The notes under the pieces: generated by a model
What the model was told of the DNA's origin: nothing
Database searches by the model: none
Seen by the model: only the letters and a program-made list of their open reading frames with translations
Shown: positions 25,716 through 34,096 of the stretch, one piece after another
Layout of the letters: the number at the start of each line of letters is the position of its first letter
Position numbering within the stretch: the stretch's first letter is position 1
Source: Caulobacter endophyticus
GTDB lineage: Bacteria; Pseudomonadota; Alphaproteobacteria; Caulobacterales; Caulobacteraceae
DNA length: 64,000 nt
Assembly (NCBI RefSeq): GCF_029543245.1
Contig: NZ_JARQWV010000015.1
Coordinates: forward strand, 62,001 to 126,000
Direction: 5' to 3'
Made by a program: the position numbers and the translations under genes

Positions 25716-27116
25716 ATGGGCGAGAAGCTGTTCATCGGGCCGCGCCTGCGGCTGTTGCGCCAGGCCAAGGGCTGGAAGCTGGAGGCCTGCGCCGCACAGT
25801 TGGGGCTGTCGGCAAGCTACCTGTCGCAGATCGAGGCCAACCAGCGGCCGGTCACCGCCCGGGTGCTGATCGACGTCATGCGGGTGTTCGAGGTCGACGC
25901 CGCCTCGCTGGACGCCGCCGACGACCAGCGCCTGATCGCCGACCTGCGCGAGGCCACGGCCGACGCGCCCGTCGGCGGTGACGCGCCGGCCTTGTCGGAG
26001 ATCAAGGCGGCGGTGGCCAATACGCCGAATCTCGCCAAGGCCTATCTCGACCTGCACCGGGCCTATCGCCGCCTCGACGAACGGCTGAAGGCGACCGAGG
26101 AGGCCGTGTCGCTGGACGAGCGCGGGGCGGCCAGCGCGCTCTTGCCTTACGAGGAGGTCCGTGACTTCTTCCACTACAAGAACAACTACATCCATAGCCT
26201 GGACGTCGCCGCCGAAGGGTTGGCGACCGAGATCGGCGGAGGCGGCGAGCGGGCGCTGGAGGCCTATCTGGCCGACCGCCTCGGCGTGCGGGTGGTGCGC
26301 GGCGCCGAGCCCGACCTGCTGCGTCACTGGGACGTCGCCAGCCGCACGGTGACCATCGGCGCGGCCCATCCGGAGGCGACGCGCAGCTTCCAGCTGGCCT
26401 ATCAGATCGCCGCGCTCACCTTGCCCGACATCGTCGAGGCTGAACTGGCGGCGGCCGGCTTTCGCAGCGACAGCGCCGCCAAGGTCTGCCGTACGGGCCT
26501 TTTGAACTACGCCGCCGGCGCGCTCGTTCTGCCCTACGAGCGGTTCCGCGAGGCGGCGCGGACGGCGCGGCATGACATCGAGCGCTTGGCGCTGTCGTTC
26601 CAGACCAGCCTGGAGCAGGTGTTCCATCGCCTCAGCACGTTGCAAAGGCCGGGCGCCCGGGGCGTGCCGTTCTACTTCGTGCGGCTGGACCGGGCCGGCA
26701 ACATCACCAAGCGCCACAGCGCCACGCGCCTGCAGTTCGCCCGCTTCGGCGGGGCCTGTCCGCTCTGGAACGTGCACGACGCCTTCGCCCGGCCCGACGC
26801 GTGGCTGGTGCAACTGGCGCAGATGCCCGACGCGGTGCGCTATGTCTGCATCGCGCGCGGGGTGGTCAAACCGTCGGGCGCCTATCGCCAGGCCGAGCGG
26901 CGCTATGCCCTGGGGCTGGGCTGCGAGGCCCGCTACGCCGACCAGCTGGTCTATGCGGACGGGCTGGATCTGGCCGGGCCGTCGGCGCCGATCGGCGTCA
27001 GCTGCCGGATCTGCGAGCGCGACGACTGTTCCCAGCGGGCCTTCCCGCCTGTGGACCGGGCCTTTGAGGTGTTCGAGGACGACCGCCGCTGGGTGCCGTT
27101 CTCGCTGCGGGGATAG
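25716..27116 (+). CDS. pccR: PccR-like short-chain fatty acyl regulator (ScfR family)
   Basis: A 466-aa transcription factor expected to sense propionyl-CoA or a related acyl-CoA. Residues 8-60 are an XRE-type helix-turn-helix (RLRLLRQAKGWKLEACAAQL...SYLSQIEANQRPV). The middle holds an ImmA/IrrE-like (DUF955) domain without a clear HExxH. The C-terminal DUF2083-type domain has Cys-rich VSCRICERDDCSQRAFP, which may bind metal. The family includes RamB and PccR. It is divergent from pccB, which is presumably its target. Confidence 0.88.
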   Translation: MGEKLFIGPRLRLLRQAKGWKLEACAAQLGLSASYLSQIEANQRPVTARVLIDVMRVFEVDAASLDAADDQRLIADLREATADAPVGGDAPALSEIKAAVANTPNLAKAYLDLHRAYRRLDERLKATEEAVSLDERGAASALLPYEEVRDFFHYKNNYIHSLDVAAEGLATEIGGGGERALEAYLADRLGVRVVRGAEPDLLRHWDVASRTVTIGAAHPEATRSFQLAYQIAALTLPDIVEAELAAAGFRSDSAAKVCRTGLLNYAAGALVLPYERFREAARTARHDIERLALSFQTSLEQVFHRLSTLQRPGARGVPFYFVRLDRAGNITKRHSATRLQFARFGGACPLWNVHDAFARPDAWLVQLAQMPDAVRYVCIARGVVKPSGAYRQAERRYALGLGCEARYADQLVYADGLDLAGPSAPIGVSCRICERDDCSQRAFPPVDRAFEVFEDDRRWVPFSLRG

Positions 27117-27122
27117 GAAGCT

Positions 27123-27332
27123 TCAGTCGATACGGTCGAGCAGGGCCTGGCCCGCTTCCGTCCAGGTTCCGCCGCGCCCCGACGGTGCGACAAGGCCATA
27201 GTCGACGAGGAGCCCGACGGCGCGTTCGCCGGCGGACATGCTGAGATGGTCGAGTTCGCCGCCGCGGTCTTCAAGATACTGGGCGCACATCCAGGCGAGG
27301 GCGGAGAGCAGGCGCTGTTCTTGGCTGGTCAT
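27123..27332 (-). CDS. Small protein of unknown function (69 aa)
   Basis: A short ORF convergent with pccR, MTSQEQRLLSALAWMCAQYL..., with a C-terminal winged-helix-like piece (ERAVGLLVDYGLVAPSGRGGTWTEAGQALLDRI). Codon use is normal for the region, and no signal or motif points to a role. The ribosome site is weak. It may share a transcript with the MHS transporter gene, whose end is 40 bases away on the same strand and which lies upstream. Confidence 0.55.
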   Translation of the reverse strand: MTSQEQRLLSALAWMCAQYLEDRGGELDHLSMSAGERAVGLLVDYGLVAPSGRGGTWTEAGQALLDRID

Positions 27333-27372
27333 CCCGAGAGGATGTCGCCGAGAGACAGCGCCCGCAAGGTTG

Positions 27373-29043
27373 CTAGGCCTCGATGTCGACGTCCTTGGTT
27401 TCCTTCAGGAACAGCATGCCGATGATCGCCGTCACGGCGGCCACGACGATGGGGTACCAGAGGCCGTAGTAGATATTGCCGGTAGCCGCGACCATGGCGA
27501 AGGCCGTGGTCGGCAGGAAGCCGCCGAACCAGCCGTTGCCGATGTGGTAGGGCAGGCTCATCGAGGTGTAGCGGATGTTGGTCGGGAACAGCTCGACCAG
27601 CATGGCCGCCACCGGGCCGTAGACCATGGTGACGTAGATCACCAGCAGGGTCAGGACGAAGATCACCAGCGGCTTGTTGATCTTGGCCGGGTCGGCCTTC
27701 TCGGGATAGCCGGCGGTCTTCAGGGCCTGCGCGAGCTTGGCTTCCCAGGCCTTCTTCTCGACGGCGAACTGCTCCTTCGACAGGGTCTCGCCGCGGAACG
27801 AGGGCAGGGTGGTCTCGCCGATGCGGACCTCGGCCACTTCGCCGGCTGCGATCGGCTGGTTCTCGTAGCTGACGCCGGCCTTGGCCAGATACGACTTGGC
27901 CAGGTCGCACGAGGTGTTGAACACCGTCTTGCCCACGGGGTCGAACTGGAACGAGCAGTCGTCCGGATCGGCGATGACCGTCACCGGGGCCGAGGCCGTG
28001 GCGGCGGCCAACTGCGGGTTGGCCGCGGCGGTCAGCGTCTTGAACAGCGGGAAGTAGGTGAGCGCGGCCAGCGCGCAGCCCAGCATGATGATCGGTTTGC
28101 GGCCGATCTTGTCCGACAGCCAGCCGCAGACCACGAAGAACGGCGTGCCGATCAGCAGGGCGACGGCGACCAGGGTGTTGGCCACGGCGCCGTCGACCTT
28201 GAGCATCTTCTCGAGGAAGAACAGCGCGTAGAACTGGCCGGTGTACCAGACCACGGCCTGGCCGGCGGTCAGGCCCACGAGGGCCAGGATCACGATCTTC
28301 AGGTTGCCCCAGCGGGCGAAGCTGTCCTTCAGCGGCTGCTTGGTGCCCTTGCCCTCGCTGACCATCTTCTGGAACGACGGGCTTTCCGACAGTTGCAGGC
28401 GGATCCACAGCGACACGCCCAGCAGGGCGATCGAGATCAGGAACGGGATGCGCCAGCCGAAGGCCTGGAAGGCGTCCTCGCCGACGGTCGAGCGGGTGGC
28501 CAGGATCACCACCAGGCTCAGGAACAGGCCGAAGGTCGCGGTGATCTGGATGAAGCTGGTGTAGAAGCCGCGCCGCCCGTGCGGGGCGTGCTCGGCGACA
28601 TAGGTGGCCGCGCCGCCGTACTCGCCGCCCAGGGCCAGGCCTTGCAGCAGTCGCATCAGGACCAGCGCGATGGGGGCGGCGACGCCGATCTGCTCGTAGC
28701 TGGGCAGCAGGCCGACCACGAAGGTCGACAGGCCCATCAAGAGCATGGTGACGAGGAAGGTGTTCTTGCGGCCCCACAGGTCGCCCAGGCGCCCGAACAC
28801 CAGCGCGCCGAACGGACGCACGGCAAAGCCGGCGGCGAAGGCCAGCAGGGCGAAGATGTAGCCCGTGGTCTCGTTCACGCCCGAGAAGAAGTGGTGGGTG
28901 ATGTAGGTGGCCAGGGAGCCGTACAGGTAGAAGTCGTACCACTCGAAGACCGTGCCCACCGACGCCGCGCCGATGACCAAGGCGTCCTTGCGCTGAACGG
29001 TCTCTCCGTTCTTCGCGCCTGACGTCGCTACGGCGTCCGCCAT
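27373..29043 (-). CDS. MFS transporter, metabolite:H+ symporter type, with long periplasmic or cytoplasmic insertion
   Basis: A 556-aa transporter with 12 expected membrane segments. The N-terminal EWYDFYLYGSLATYI and GRLGDLWGRKNTFL (motif A) are typical of the MHS group, which includes proline/betaine, citrate and shikimate permeases. Between the second-half segments a soluble insertion of about 120 residues (approximately 337-457) contains two Cys (DDCSFQF, NTSCDLA) that could form a disulfide. Substrate unknown. The start follows a divergent-looking 180-base gap with palindrome 29191-29204. Confidence 0.85.
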   Translation of the reverse strand: MADAVATSGAKNGETVQRKDALVIGAASVGTVFEWYDFYLYGSLATYITHHFFSGVNETTGYIFALLAFAAGFAVRPFGALVFGRLGDLWGRKNTFLVTMLLMGLSTFVVGLLPSYEQIGVAAPIALVLMRLLQGLALGGEYGGAATYVAEHAPHGRRGFYTSFIQITATFGLFLSLVVILATRSTVGEDAFQAFGWRIPFLISIALLGVSLWIRLQLSESPSFQKMVSEGKGTKQPLKDSFARWGNLKIVILALVGLTAGQAVVWYTGQFYALFFLEKMLKVDGAVANTLVAVALLIGTPFFVVCGWLSDKIGRKPIIMLGCALAALTYFPLFKTLTAAANPQLAAATASAPVTVIADPDDCSFQFDPVGKTVFNTSCDLAKSYLAKAGVSYENQPIAAGEVAEVRIGETTLPSFRGETLSKEQFAVEKKAWEAKLAQALKTAGYPEKADPAKINKPLVIFVLTLLVIYVTMVYGPVAAMLVELFPTNIRYTSMSLPYHIGNGWFGGFLPTTAFAMVAATGNIYYGLWYPIVVAAVTAIIGMLFLKETKDVDIEA

Positions 29044-29190
29044 ACTCGTATCCTCCTCAAAGCGTCGCCGCTTTGCGCGGCTGATCGTTGCGGGGGATGA
29101 TGGCAGGCGCCTCGCGACTTACGTAAAGGGGAACTTTCGTGGAACGCAGGGTTGCGAACGACGATTTTCGGGGATTGGCCCGGGCGATGC

Positions 29191-29204
29191 TGCCACCGGT
29201 GGCA
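29191..29204. promoter_or_regulatory. Perfect 14-bp palindrome, possible LacI/GntR-like operator
   Basis: TGCCACCGGTGGCA; the ACCGGT core resembles gluconate-type LacI-family operators. It lies about 150 bases upstream of the MHS transporter start and just after the GGCT gene end. No promoter pairing is evident. Confidence 0.4.
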
Positions 29205-29223
29205 TGACGAGCCCGCCGGGAGG

Positions 29224-29550
29224 TCAGGCCAGGGCGTAGATCCAGGCATCAACGGGACCGGCGCCGGTCTCGACCGTGACGCTTACCCTGCGGTAGCCGG
29301 CGCCTTCGAAGGCGTCGAGGCGGACCCAGTGAGCGTCCAGCGCGTCGCTCTCCAGCATCTGCACCGCGATCGCCTCGCCGTCGGGATCGAGAACGAGACC
29401 GGGGAAACCGATGGCCGCGCCCCAGCCCTCGGCGACCAAACGGCCGCGCACGACGCCCGGGGTCCAGGTCCCGCCGAGCGGCGCCAGGTGATGGTGATTG
29501 GGGCGGCCGGGGGCGAGCGAGCCGTAGACCGCCAGGCGGGGCGTCGTCAT
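29224..29550 (-). CDS. Gamma-glutamylcyclotransferase (AIG2-like) family protein
   Basis: A 108-aa GGCT-fold protein. LAVYGSLAPGRPNHHHL is the substrate-binding YGSL motif, the core barrel is in VVRGRLVAEGWG, and the catalytic acid is probably Glu in LDAFEGAGYRRV. Predicted to act on gamma-glutamyl amines or peptides. It starts 1 base after the hydrolase stop, with GGAG 7 bases before its ATG, so it is the third gene of the MFS-hydrolase operon. Confidence 0.83.
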   Translation of the reverse strand: MTTPRLAVYGSLAPGRPNHHHLAPLGGTWTPGVVRGRLVAEGWGAAIGFPGLVLDPDGEAIAVQMLESDALDAHWVRLDAFEGAGYRRVSVTVETGAGPVDAWIYALA

Positions 29551-29551
29551 C

Positions 29552-30253
29552 TCAGGTCTCCGTCAGCCATGCGCGCAGCAGGCCGGTCGTTTCGTCGGGG
29601 CGTTCCATGGCCGGCAGGTGGCCGCAGTCTTGGAAGACGTGCAGGCGCGAGCCGGGGATCGCCGCGTGGATCGCGCGGGACTCGGCCGGCGGGGTCAGCT
29701 GGTCGCTGTCGCCGACGGCCACCAGGGTCGGCACGGTGATCGACGGCAGCAGCGGGCAGGAGTCCGGCCGGCCGAGGATGGCGCGCTGCTGGCGCAGGAA
29801 GGCCGGGCCGCCGACGCGGGCGGCCATCGCCTTGACCTCGGCGCCCAGCGGCTCGTCCAGGCGCGAGGCGTGCAGCAGCTGCGGCAGCATCCGCTGGGTG
29901 ACGCCCAGGAACCGGCCGACCTCCAGCGCGGCCATGGCGCGGCGGCGGTTTTCGGCGCGGGCGGGGGTGTCGGGCGCGGCGCTGGTGGCCAGCAGCGCCA
30001 GGCGCTCTACGCGCTGCGGCGCCTGGCGCTGGATTTCGAAGGCGACGTAGCCGCCCATGGAGAGGCCGGCCAGGGCGAAGGTGGGCGGGGCGGCAGCCAG
30101 CACGCGCTGGGCCATGGCCGCGACGCTGTTGTCCAGGGTCAGGTCGGCGATGATCGGCTCGGCGATGTCGGCGAGGCCCGCCGCCTGATCTCGCCACAGT
30201 CGGGCGTCGCACAGCAGGCCGGGCAGGAAGACGAGGGTCTGGCGGTCGGTCAT
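29552..30253 (-). CDS. Alpha/beta hydrolase
   Basis: A 233-aa cytosolic hydrolase. LVFLPGLLCDARLWR holds the oxyanion region, LAGLSMGGYVAFE is the nucleophile elbow, the acid is in VAVGDSDQLTPP, and the His is in DCGHLPAMERPD. The ATG at 30253 overlaps the stop of the MFS gene (ATGA). Substrate unknown; linkage with a permease and GGCT suggests a small ester or peptide-like compound, which is inference. In the other frame a long open frame runs through, but it has no family features. Confidence 0.85.
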   Translation of the reverse strand: MTDRQTLVFLPGLLCDARLWRDQAAGLADIAEPIIADLTLDNSVAAMAQRVLAAAPPTFALAGLSMGGYVAFEIQRQAPQRVERLALLATSAAPDTPARAENRRRAMAALEVGRFLGVTQRMLPQLLHASRLDEPLGAEVKAMAARVGGPAFLRQQRAILGRPDSCPLLPSITVPTLVAVGDSDQLTPPAESRAIHAAIPGSRLHVFQDCGHLPAMERPDETTGLLRAWLTET

Positions 30254-31470
30254 GACGGGTCTTCCCGAGGAATGCGCAGGGCCAGGGCGACGCCGGCCAG
30301 GACGAGAGCGGCGGTGAAGCCGGCGACGGCGGGCCAGGCGCCGTGCCGCCAGAACCAGCCGCCGACCGCGCCGGCCAGGCTCGAGCCCGCATAGTAGAAC
30401 AGCAGATAGAGCGCCGCCGACTGGCTCTTGACCGGTCCCGCCAGTCGCCCGACCCAGCCGCTGGCCACCGCATGGGCGATGAAGAAGCCGGTGGTCACCA
30501 GGGCGATGCCGGCGATGATGGAAACAAGGCTGGTCGGCAGGGTCAGGACGATCCCGGCCAGGATGACGGCCAGGCCGATCAGCAGCAGGCGACGACGGCC
30601 GTAGCGCTCGGCCAGCCGCCCGGCGGTCGACGAGGACCAGACGCCGAAGGCGTAGACCAGGAAGATCAGGCCGACCTGGGTCTGGCTCAGGTGATAGGGC
30701 GCGCTCTCCAGCCGGAACTCGACAAAGTTGAACAGGGCCACGAACACGCCGGTCAGGCAAAAGCCGAGGCTGAACAGCGCCAGCAGGCCGGGGCGGCGCC
30801 AGGGCTCGCGCCAGGGCTCGCGCCAGGTCGACAGACGATCGGAAAGGCGCTCGGGCGCGGTGGCGCGCACATGGCGGGGCCGGGGCAGCAGGGCGAAGAA
30901 GGCGAGGGCGGCGACAAGGTCGATCGCCCCGATGGCGGCCATGGCCATGCGCCAGTCGAAGCTCGCCAGCAGCAGGCCCATGCCGACGCGGCCGGCCATG
31001 CCGCCGAAGGCCGTGCCGGCGACATAGAGGCCCATGGCGGCGGCCAGGTCCGAGGCTTCGGTTTCCTCGGCAAGGTAGGTCATGGCCACGGCGGGCACGC
31101 CGCCCAGCAGCAGGCCCTCGGCGGCGCGGGCGAGGAGCAGCAGCGGCCAGCTCGGGGCCAGGGCGGCGGCGAGGTTGCAGGTGGCGGCCAGGACCATGGA
31201 GCCGAACATCAGCGTCTTGAGGTTCAGCCGCTGGGCCGCGCCGCCCGCCATCAGGATGGCGACGGCGAGCGTGGCGGTGCTCAGCGACAGCGCCATGGCG
31301 CTCTGGGCTGGCGACAGGCCGAAGGTCCGCGCGAAGGTCGGCAGCAGGGGCTGCACGCAATAAAGCAGGCTGAAGGTCGAGAAGCCGCCGAGGAACAGCG
31401 CCAGCGACATCCGGCGCAGGCGCCCGGTGTCCCTGGCGGGCAAGGCGGCGATGGTGGCGGCGGCGGTCAT
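30250..31470 (-). CDS. MFS transporter (YnfM-like, 12 TM)
   Basis: A 406-aa exporter. LFLGGFSTFSLLYCVQPLLP opens the first segment. GGAAQRLNLKTLMFGSMV is the motif A loop, and YGRRRLLLIGLAVI is the second copy. A central loop contains WREPWREPW, encoded by a 12-bp tandem repeat. It is divergent from a LysR gene with 75 bases between their starts, so that LysR is the probable regulator. Substrate unknown. Confidence 0.86.
   Translation of the reverse strand: MTAAATIAALPARDTGRLRRMSLALFLGGFSTFSLLYCVQPLLPTFARTFGLSPAQSAMALSLSTATLAVAILMAGGAAQRLNLKTLMFGSMVLAATCNLAAALAPSWPLLLLARAAEGLLLGGVPAVAMTYLAEETEASDLAAAMGLYVAGTAFGGMAGRVGMGLLLASFDWRMAMAAIGAIDLVAALAFFALLPRPRHVRATAPERLSDRLSTWREPWREPWRRPGLLALFSLGFCLTGVFVALFNFVEFRLESAPYHLSQTQVGLIFLVYAFGVWSSSTAGRLAERYGRRRLLLIGLAVILAGIVLTLPTSLVSIIAGIALVTTGFFIAHAVASGWVGRLAGPVKSQSAALYLLFYYAGSSLAGAVGGWFWRHGAWPAVAGFTAALVLAGVALALRIPREDPS
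30796..30827. repeat. 12-bp tandem repeat inside the MFS gene
   Basis: GCGCCAGGGCTC twice in full plus a partial third (GCGCCAGG). It stays in frame and gives the WREP-type peptide repeat, so the gene is not broken. Confidence 0.7.
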
Positions 31471-31545
31471 GGCGGTGATCTAGAACTCCGCCGCCTGACA
31501 GTCCAATATATGACGATCGGATTTTCGATAGCTTTTGGAGATGAT

Positions 31546-32430
31546 GTGGAGCTGCGTCACATCCGCTACTTCCTGGTCGTCGCCGAGGAAGGGCACTTCA
31601 CGCGGGCGGCGGCGAAGATCGGCATCGGCCAGCCGCCGCTGAGCCAGCAGATCAAGGATCTGGAGGCCGAGCTGGGCGTGACCCTGTTCAAGCGCCTGCC
31701 GACCGGGGCGGAGCTGACCGAGGCGGGCAGGGCGTTCCACGCGGCCGTCCGCAACATGCCCGATCAGGCCAGGGCGGCGGCCGTCCAGGCCCAGAAGGCG
31801 GCGAGGGGCGAGAGCGGCTCGCTGCGCCTGGGCTTCACGGGATCGGCTGTGCTCAATCGCGCGGTGCAGGCCTCGGTGCGCGCCTATCGCCGGCGCTATC
31901 CGGACGTCGAGCTGTCGCTGAGCGAGACCAACAGCACCCACCTGGCGGCCGAGGTCGCGCAGGGGGCGCTGGATGCGGCCTTCCTGCGGCCGGGGGCCGT
32001 CGACCTGGCAGGACTGCGGGTGCACGACCTCGACGGCGAGGAGATGGTGGCGGTGCTGCCGGCGTCGCATCCGGCGGCGGCCGGCGAGGCGGTCGATCTT
32101 CATGACCTGAGGAGCGAGGCCTTCATCCTTACGCCGCGGGGGCTTGGCCCCACCGTCTTCGACGCGGCGGTCGAGGCCTGCCGGCGCGCCGGTTTCGAGC
32201 CGATCCTGGGTCAGCCGGCGCCCCAGATGCTGTCGCTGGTGGCGCTGGTCGCGGCCGAGCTCGGGGTGTCGATCGTGCCGGTCTCGATGGCGCGGCTGGC
32301 GCTGGACGGGGTGGTCTTTCGGCCCATCGCCGGCGGAACGCCGATCGCGCAACTCAGCCTGGTGACTGGGAAAACGCCGTCACCCGCCCTGCAAAACTTT
32401 GTCAGGATCACGCTCGGCTCCGAGGGTTGA
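31546..32430 (+). CDS. LysR family transcriptional regulator
   Basis: A 294-aa regulator. Residues 1-60 form the LysR helix-turn-helix (ELRHIRYFLVVAEEGHFTRAA, QPPLSQQIKDLEAELGVTLF). The rest is a periplasmic-binding-like effector domain (LRLGFTGSAVLNRAVQASV..., VSIVPVSMARL). The GTG start at 31546 follows GGAG by 5 bases; an ATG at 31510 would add 12 residues without family similarity. A frame continues far upstream across the MFS gene but is a shadow. It probably controls the divergent MFS operon. Confidence 0.9.
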   Translation: MELRHIRYFLVVAEEGHFTRAAAKIGIGQPPLSQQIKDLEAELGVTLFKRLPTGAELTEAGRAFHAAVRNMPDQARAAAVQAQKAARGESGSLRLGFTGSAVLNRAVQASVRAYRRRYPDVELSLSETNSTHLAAEVAQGALDAAFLRPGAVDLAGLRVHDLDGEEMVAVLPASHPAAAGEAVDLHDLRSEAFILTPRGLGPTVFDAAVEACRRAGFEPILGQPAPQMLSLVALVAAELGVSIVPVSMARLALDGVVFRPIAGGTPIAQLSLVTGKTPSPALQNFVRITLGSEG

Positions 32431-32435
32431 TTTGT

Positions 32436-32455
32436 AATATCAATACGAAGATATT
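32436..32455. promoter_or_regulatory. Inverted repeat upstream of GH53
   Basis: AATATC, an 8-base spacer AATACGAA, and GATATT form a perfect 6-bp inverted repeat 62-81 bases before the galactanase start. A possible operator; the regulator is unknown. Confidence 0.4.
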
Positions 32456-32516
32456 CCGCCTCGAAATCCCGGCCGGGCCTTCATTGGCCGGGAAAGACAG
32501 AACGGGAGTATTCGCC

Positions 32517-33890
32517 ATGTCGGGACATCTTCGGAAGCTGGGCCTGGGCGTCATCGCCGGCCTGATGGCCTCCACCGCCGCTGTCGCGGCCGAACCCGCC
32601 AAGGGGCCGAAGACCTATCTCGGCGTCGACATCTCCTACGCCAACGAGATGGACGACTGCGGCGCGGTCTATCGCTCGGGCGACAAGACCGTCGAGCAGT
32701 ACCAGTTCTTCAAGGACGCCGGCTCGAACATCGCCCGCATCCGCCTGTGGAACGACCCGCAGTGGACGAACTATTCCAACATCGCCGACGTCACCAAGAG
32801 CATCAAGCGCGCCAAGGCCGCCGGCCTGCAGGTGCTGCTCGACTTCCACTATTCGGACGACTGGGCCGACGGTGAGAAGCAACTGGCTCCCAAGGCGTGG
32901 GAGAAGCTGTCGACGCCGGAGCAGGCCAAGGCCCTCTATGCCTTCACCTACGACACCCTGACCAAGCTCGACGCCCAGGGGCTGATGCCTGACCTGGTGC
33001 AGGTGGGCAACGAGACCAACGGCGAGATCGTCTCGACGCTGGCCAAGGCCAAGGACCCGATCAACTGGGAGCGTAACGCCCTGCTGTTCAATGCCGGCAT
33101 CAAGGCCGTGCGCGACGCCGGCGCCAAGGGCTCGAAGAACCCGCGCGTGATGCTGCACATCGCCCAGCCCGACACCGTCGAGGACTGGTTCGCCGCGGCC
33201 GCCAAGGCCGGCGTCACCGACTACGACATGATCGGCATCAGCTACTACAGCAAATGGACCAAGCGCTCGATGGCCCAACTGGGCGAGACGATCAACCGCC
33301 TGCGCCACACCTATCCGGCCGACGTGGTGGTGGTCGAGACGTCTTATGCGTTCACCACGGAGGGCGCCGACAGCTCGCCCAATCTGCTGGGCGAGGATTC
33401 TCTGATCCCGGGCTATCCGGCGACGCAGGAAGGCCAGAAGAAGTACCTGATCGACCTGACCCAGCTGGTTTTCGCCAACGGCGGCACGGGCGTCTTCTAC
33501 TGGGAGCCGGCCTGGGTCTCGACCAAGTGCAAGACGCGCTGGGGCACGGGTTCGAACTGGGAAAACTCGACCCTGTTCGACTTCAAGGGCCAGCCGGTCG
33601 AGGGGATCAAGTGGCTGTCGACCACCTACGCCATGCCGGTCGAGACGACCTTCAAGGTGGCGGCGGGCGACAAGGCCACGGCCTTCATCGACGGCGACTT
33701 CCTGGGCGGGGCCGGGCCGCGTCCGATGGTTCGCGAGGGCGCCGATTTCGTGTATCGCACGCGCCTGATGCCGGGGGCTTCGGTTACCGCCGCCACGGCT
33801 CCGACGGCTGAGGCCGTGGGCTCGGCCTCGGCGGTTACCGCGACCATTTCCAGCAAGCCCAGCGCCGTCCGCCTGCCGGTTCAGCCCTGA
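32517..33890 (+). CDS. GH53 endo-beta-1,4-galactanase, secreted
   Basis: Cleaves the beta-1,4-galactan backbone of pectin side chains. The 457-aa protein has a signal peptide (residues 1-24, ending AAVAAEP). Its GH53 barrel includes ARIRLWNDPQWTNYS, LLDFHYSDDWADGEKQ, the acid/base Glu in LVQVGNETNGEI and the nucleophile Glu in VVVVETSYAFT, then GVFYWEPAWV. A Thr/Ala-rich C-terminal tail of about 60 residues follows. The ATG at 32517 lies in a sensible context; the longer frame lacks a signal sequence. It starts a galactan locus with a TonB receptor and a beta-galactosidase downstream. Confidence 0.93.
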   Translation: MSGHLRKLGLGVIAGLMASTAAVAAEPAKGPKTYLGVDISYANEMDDCGAVYRSGDKTVEQYQFFKDAGSNIARIRLWNDPQWTNYSNIADVTKSIKRAKAAGLQVLLDFHYSDDWADGEKQLAPKAWEKLSTPEQAKALYAFTYDTLTKLDAQGLMPDLVQVGNETNGEIVSTLAKAKDPINWERNALLFNAGIKAVRDAGAKGSKNPRVMLHIAQPDTVEDWFAAAAKAGVTDYDMIGISYYSKWTKRSMAQLGETINRLRHTYPADVVVVETSYAFTTEGADSSPNLLGEDSLIPGYPATQEGQKKYLIDLTQLVFANGGTGVFYWEPAWVSTKCKTRWGTGSNWENSTLFDFKGQPVEGIKWLSTTYAMPVETTFKVAAGDKATAFIDGDFLGGAGPRPMVREGADFVYRTRLMPGASVTAATAPTAEAVGSASAVTATISSKPSAVRLPVQP

Positions 33891-33925
33891 CGGCTTGTCA
33901 GATACGATTGATATGATAAATAGCA

Positions 33926-33958
33926 CTGGCGCGACGGTCCGCAGAGCCGTCGCGCCAG
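33926..33958 (+). terminator. Strong hairpin between galactanase and TonB receptor
   Basis: Perfect 12-bp arms CTGGCGCGACGG / CCGTCGCGCCAG with a 9-base loop, 36 bases after the galactanase stop. No T run follows, so it may protect mRNA or terminate weakly. Confidence 0.5.
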
Positions 33959-34096
33959 CGCCCGTCAGAGGCGCGGCTCTCTTTTGGCGCGGACCGTCGC
34001 GCCCCACTGATCCGGCCGTTTGACGCCGGTCCTCTCCGCAAAACCAGAAGACAGCCACGCCCGCAGAAGGCGTCGCGTCCGAATTGGGGGAACTAG

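Noticed and set aside
29552..31360. 602-codon minus frame including the hydrolase
   Set aside because: Only its last part (from 30253) is a real hydrolase; the upstream part is Arg/Pro/Ala-rich out-of-frame translation of the MFS gene.
30343..31545. Plus-strand open frame upstream of the LysR helix-turn-helix
   Set aside because: Low-complexity Gln/Gly/Ala-rich translation on the opposite strand of a clear MFS gene; the LysR start has its own ribosome site at 31546.
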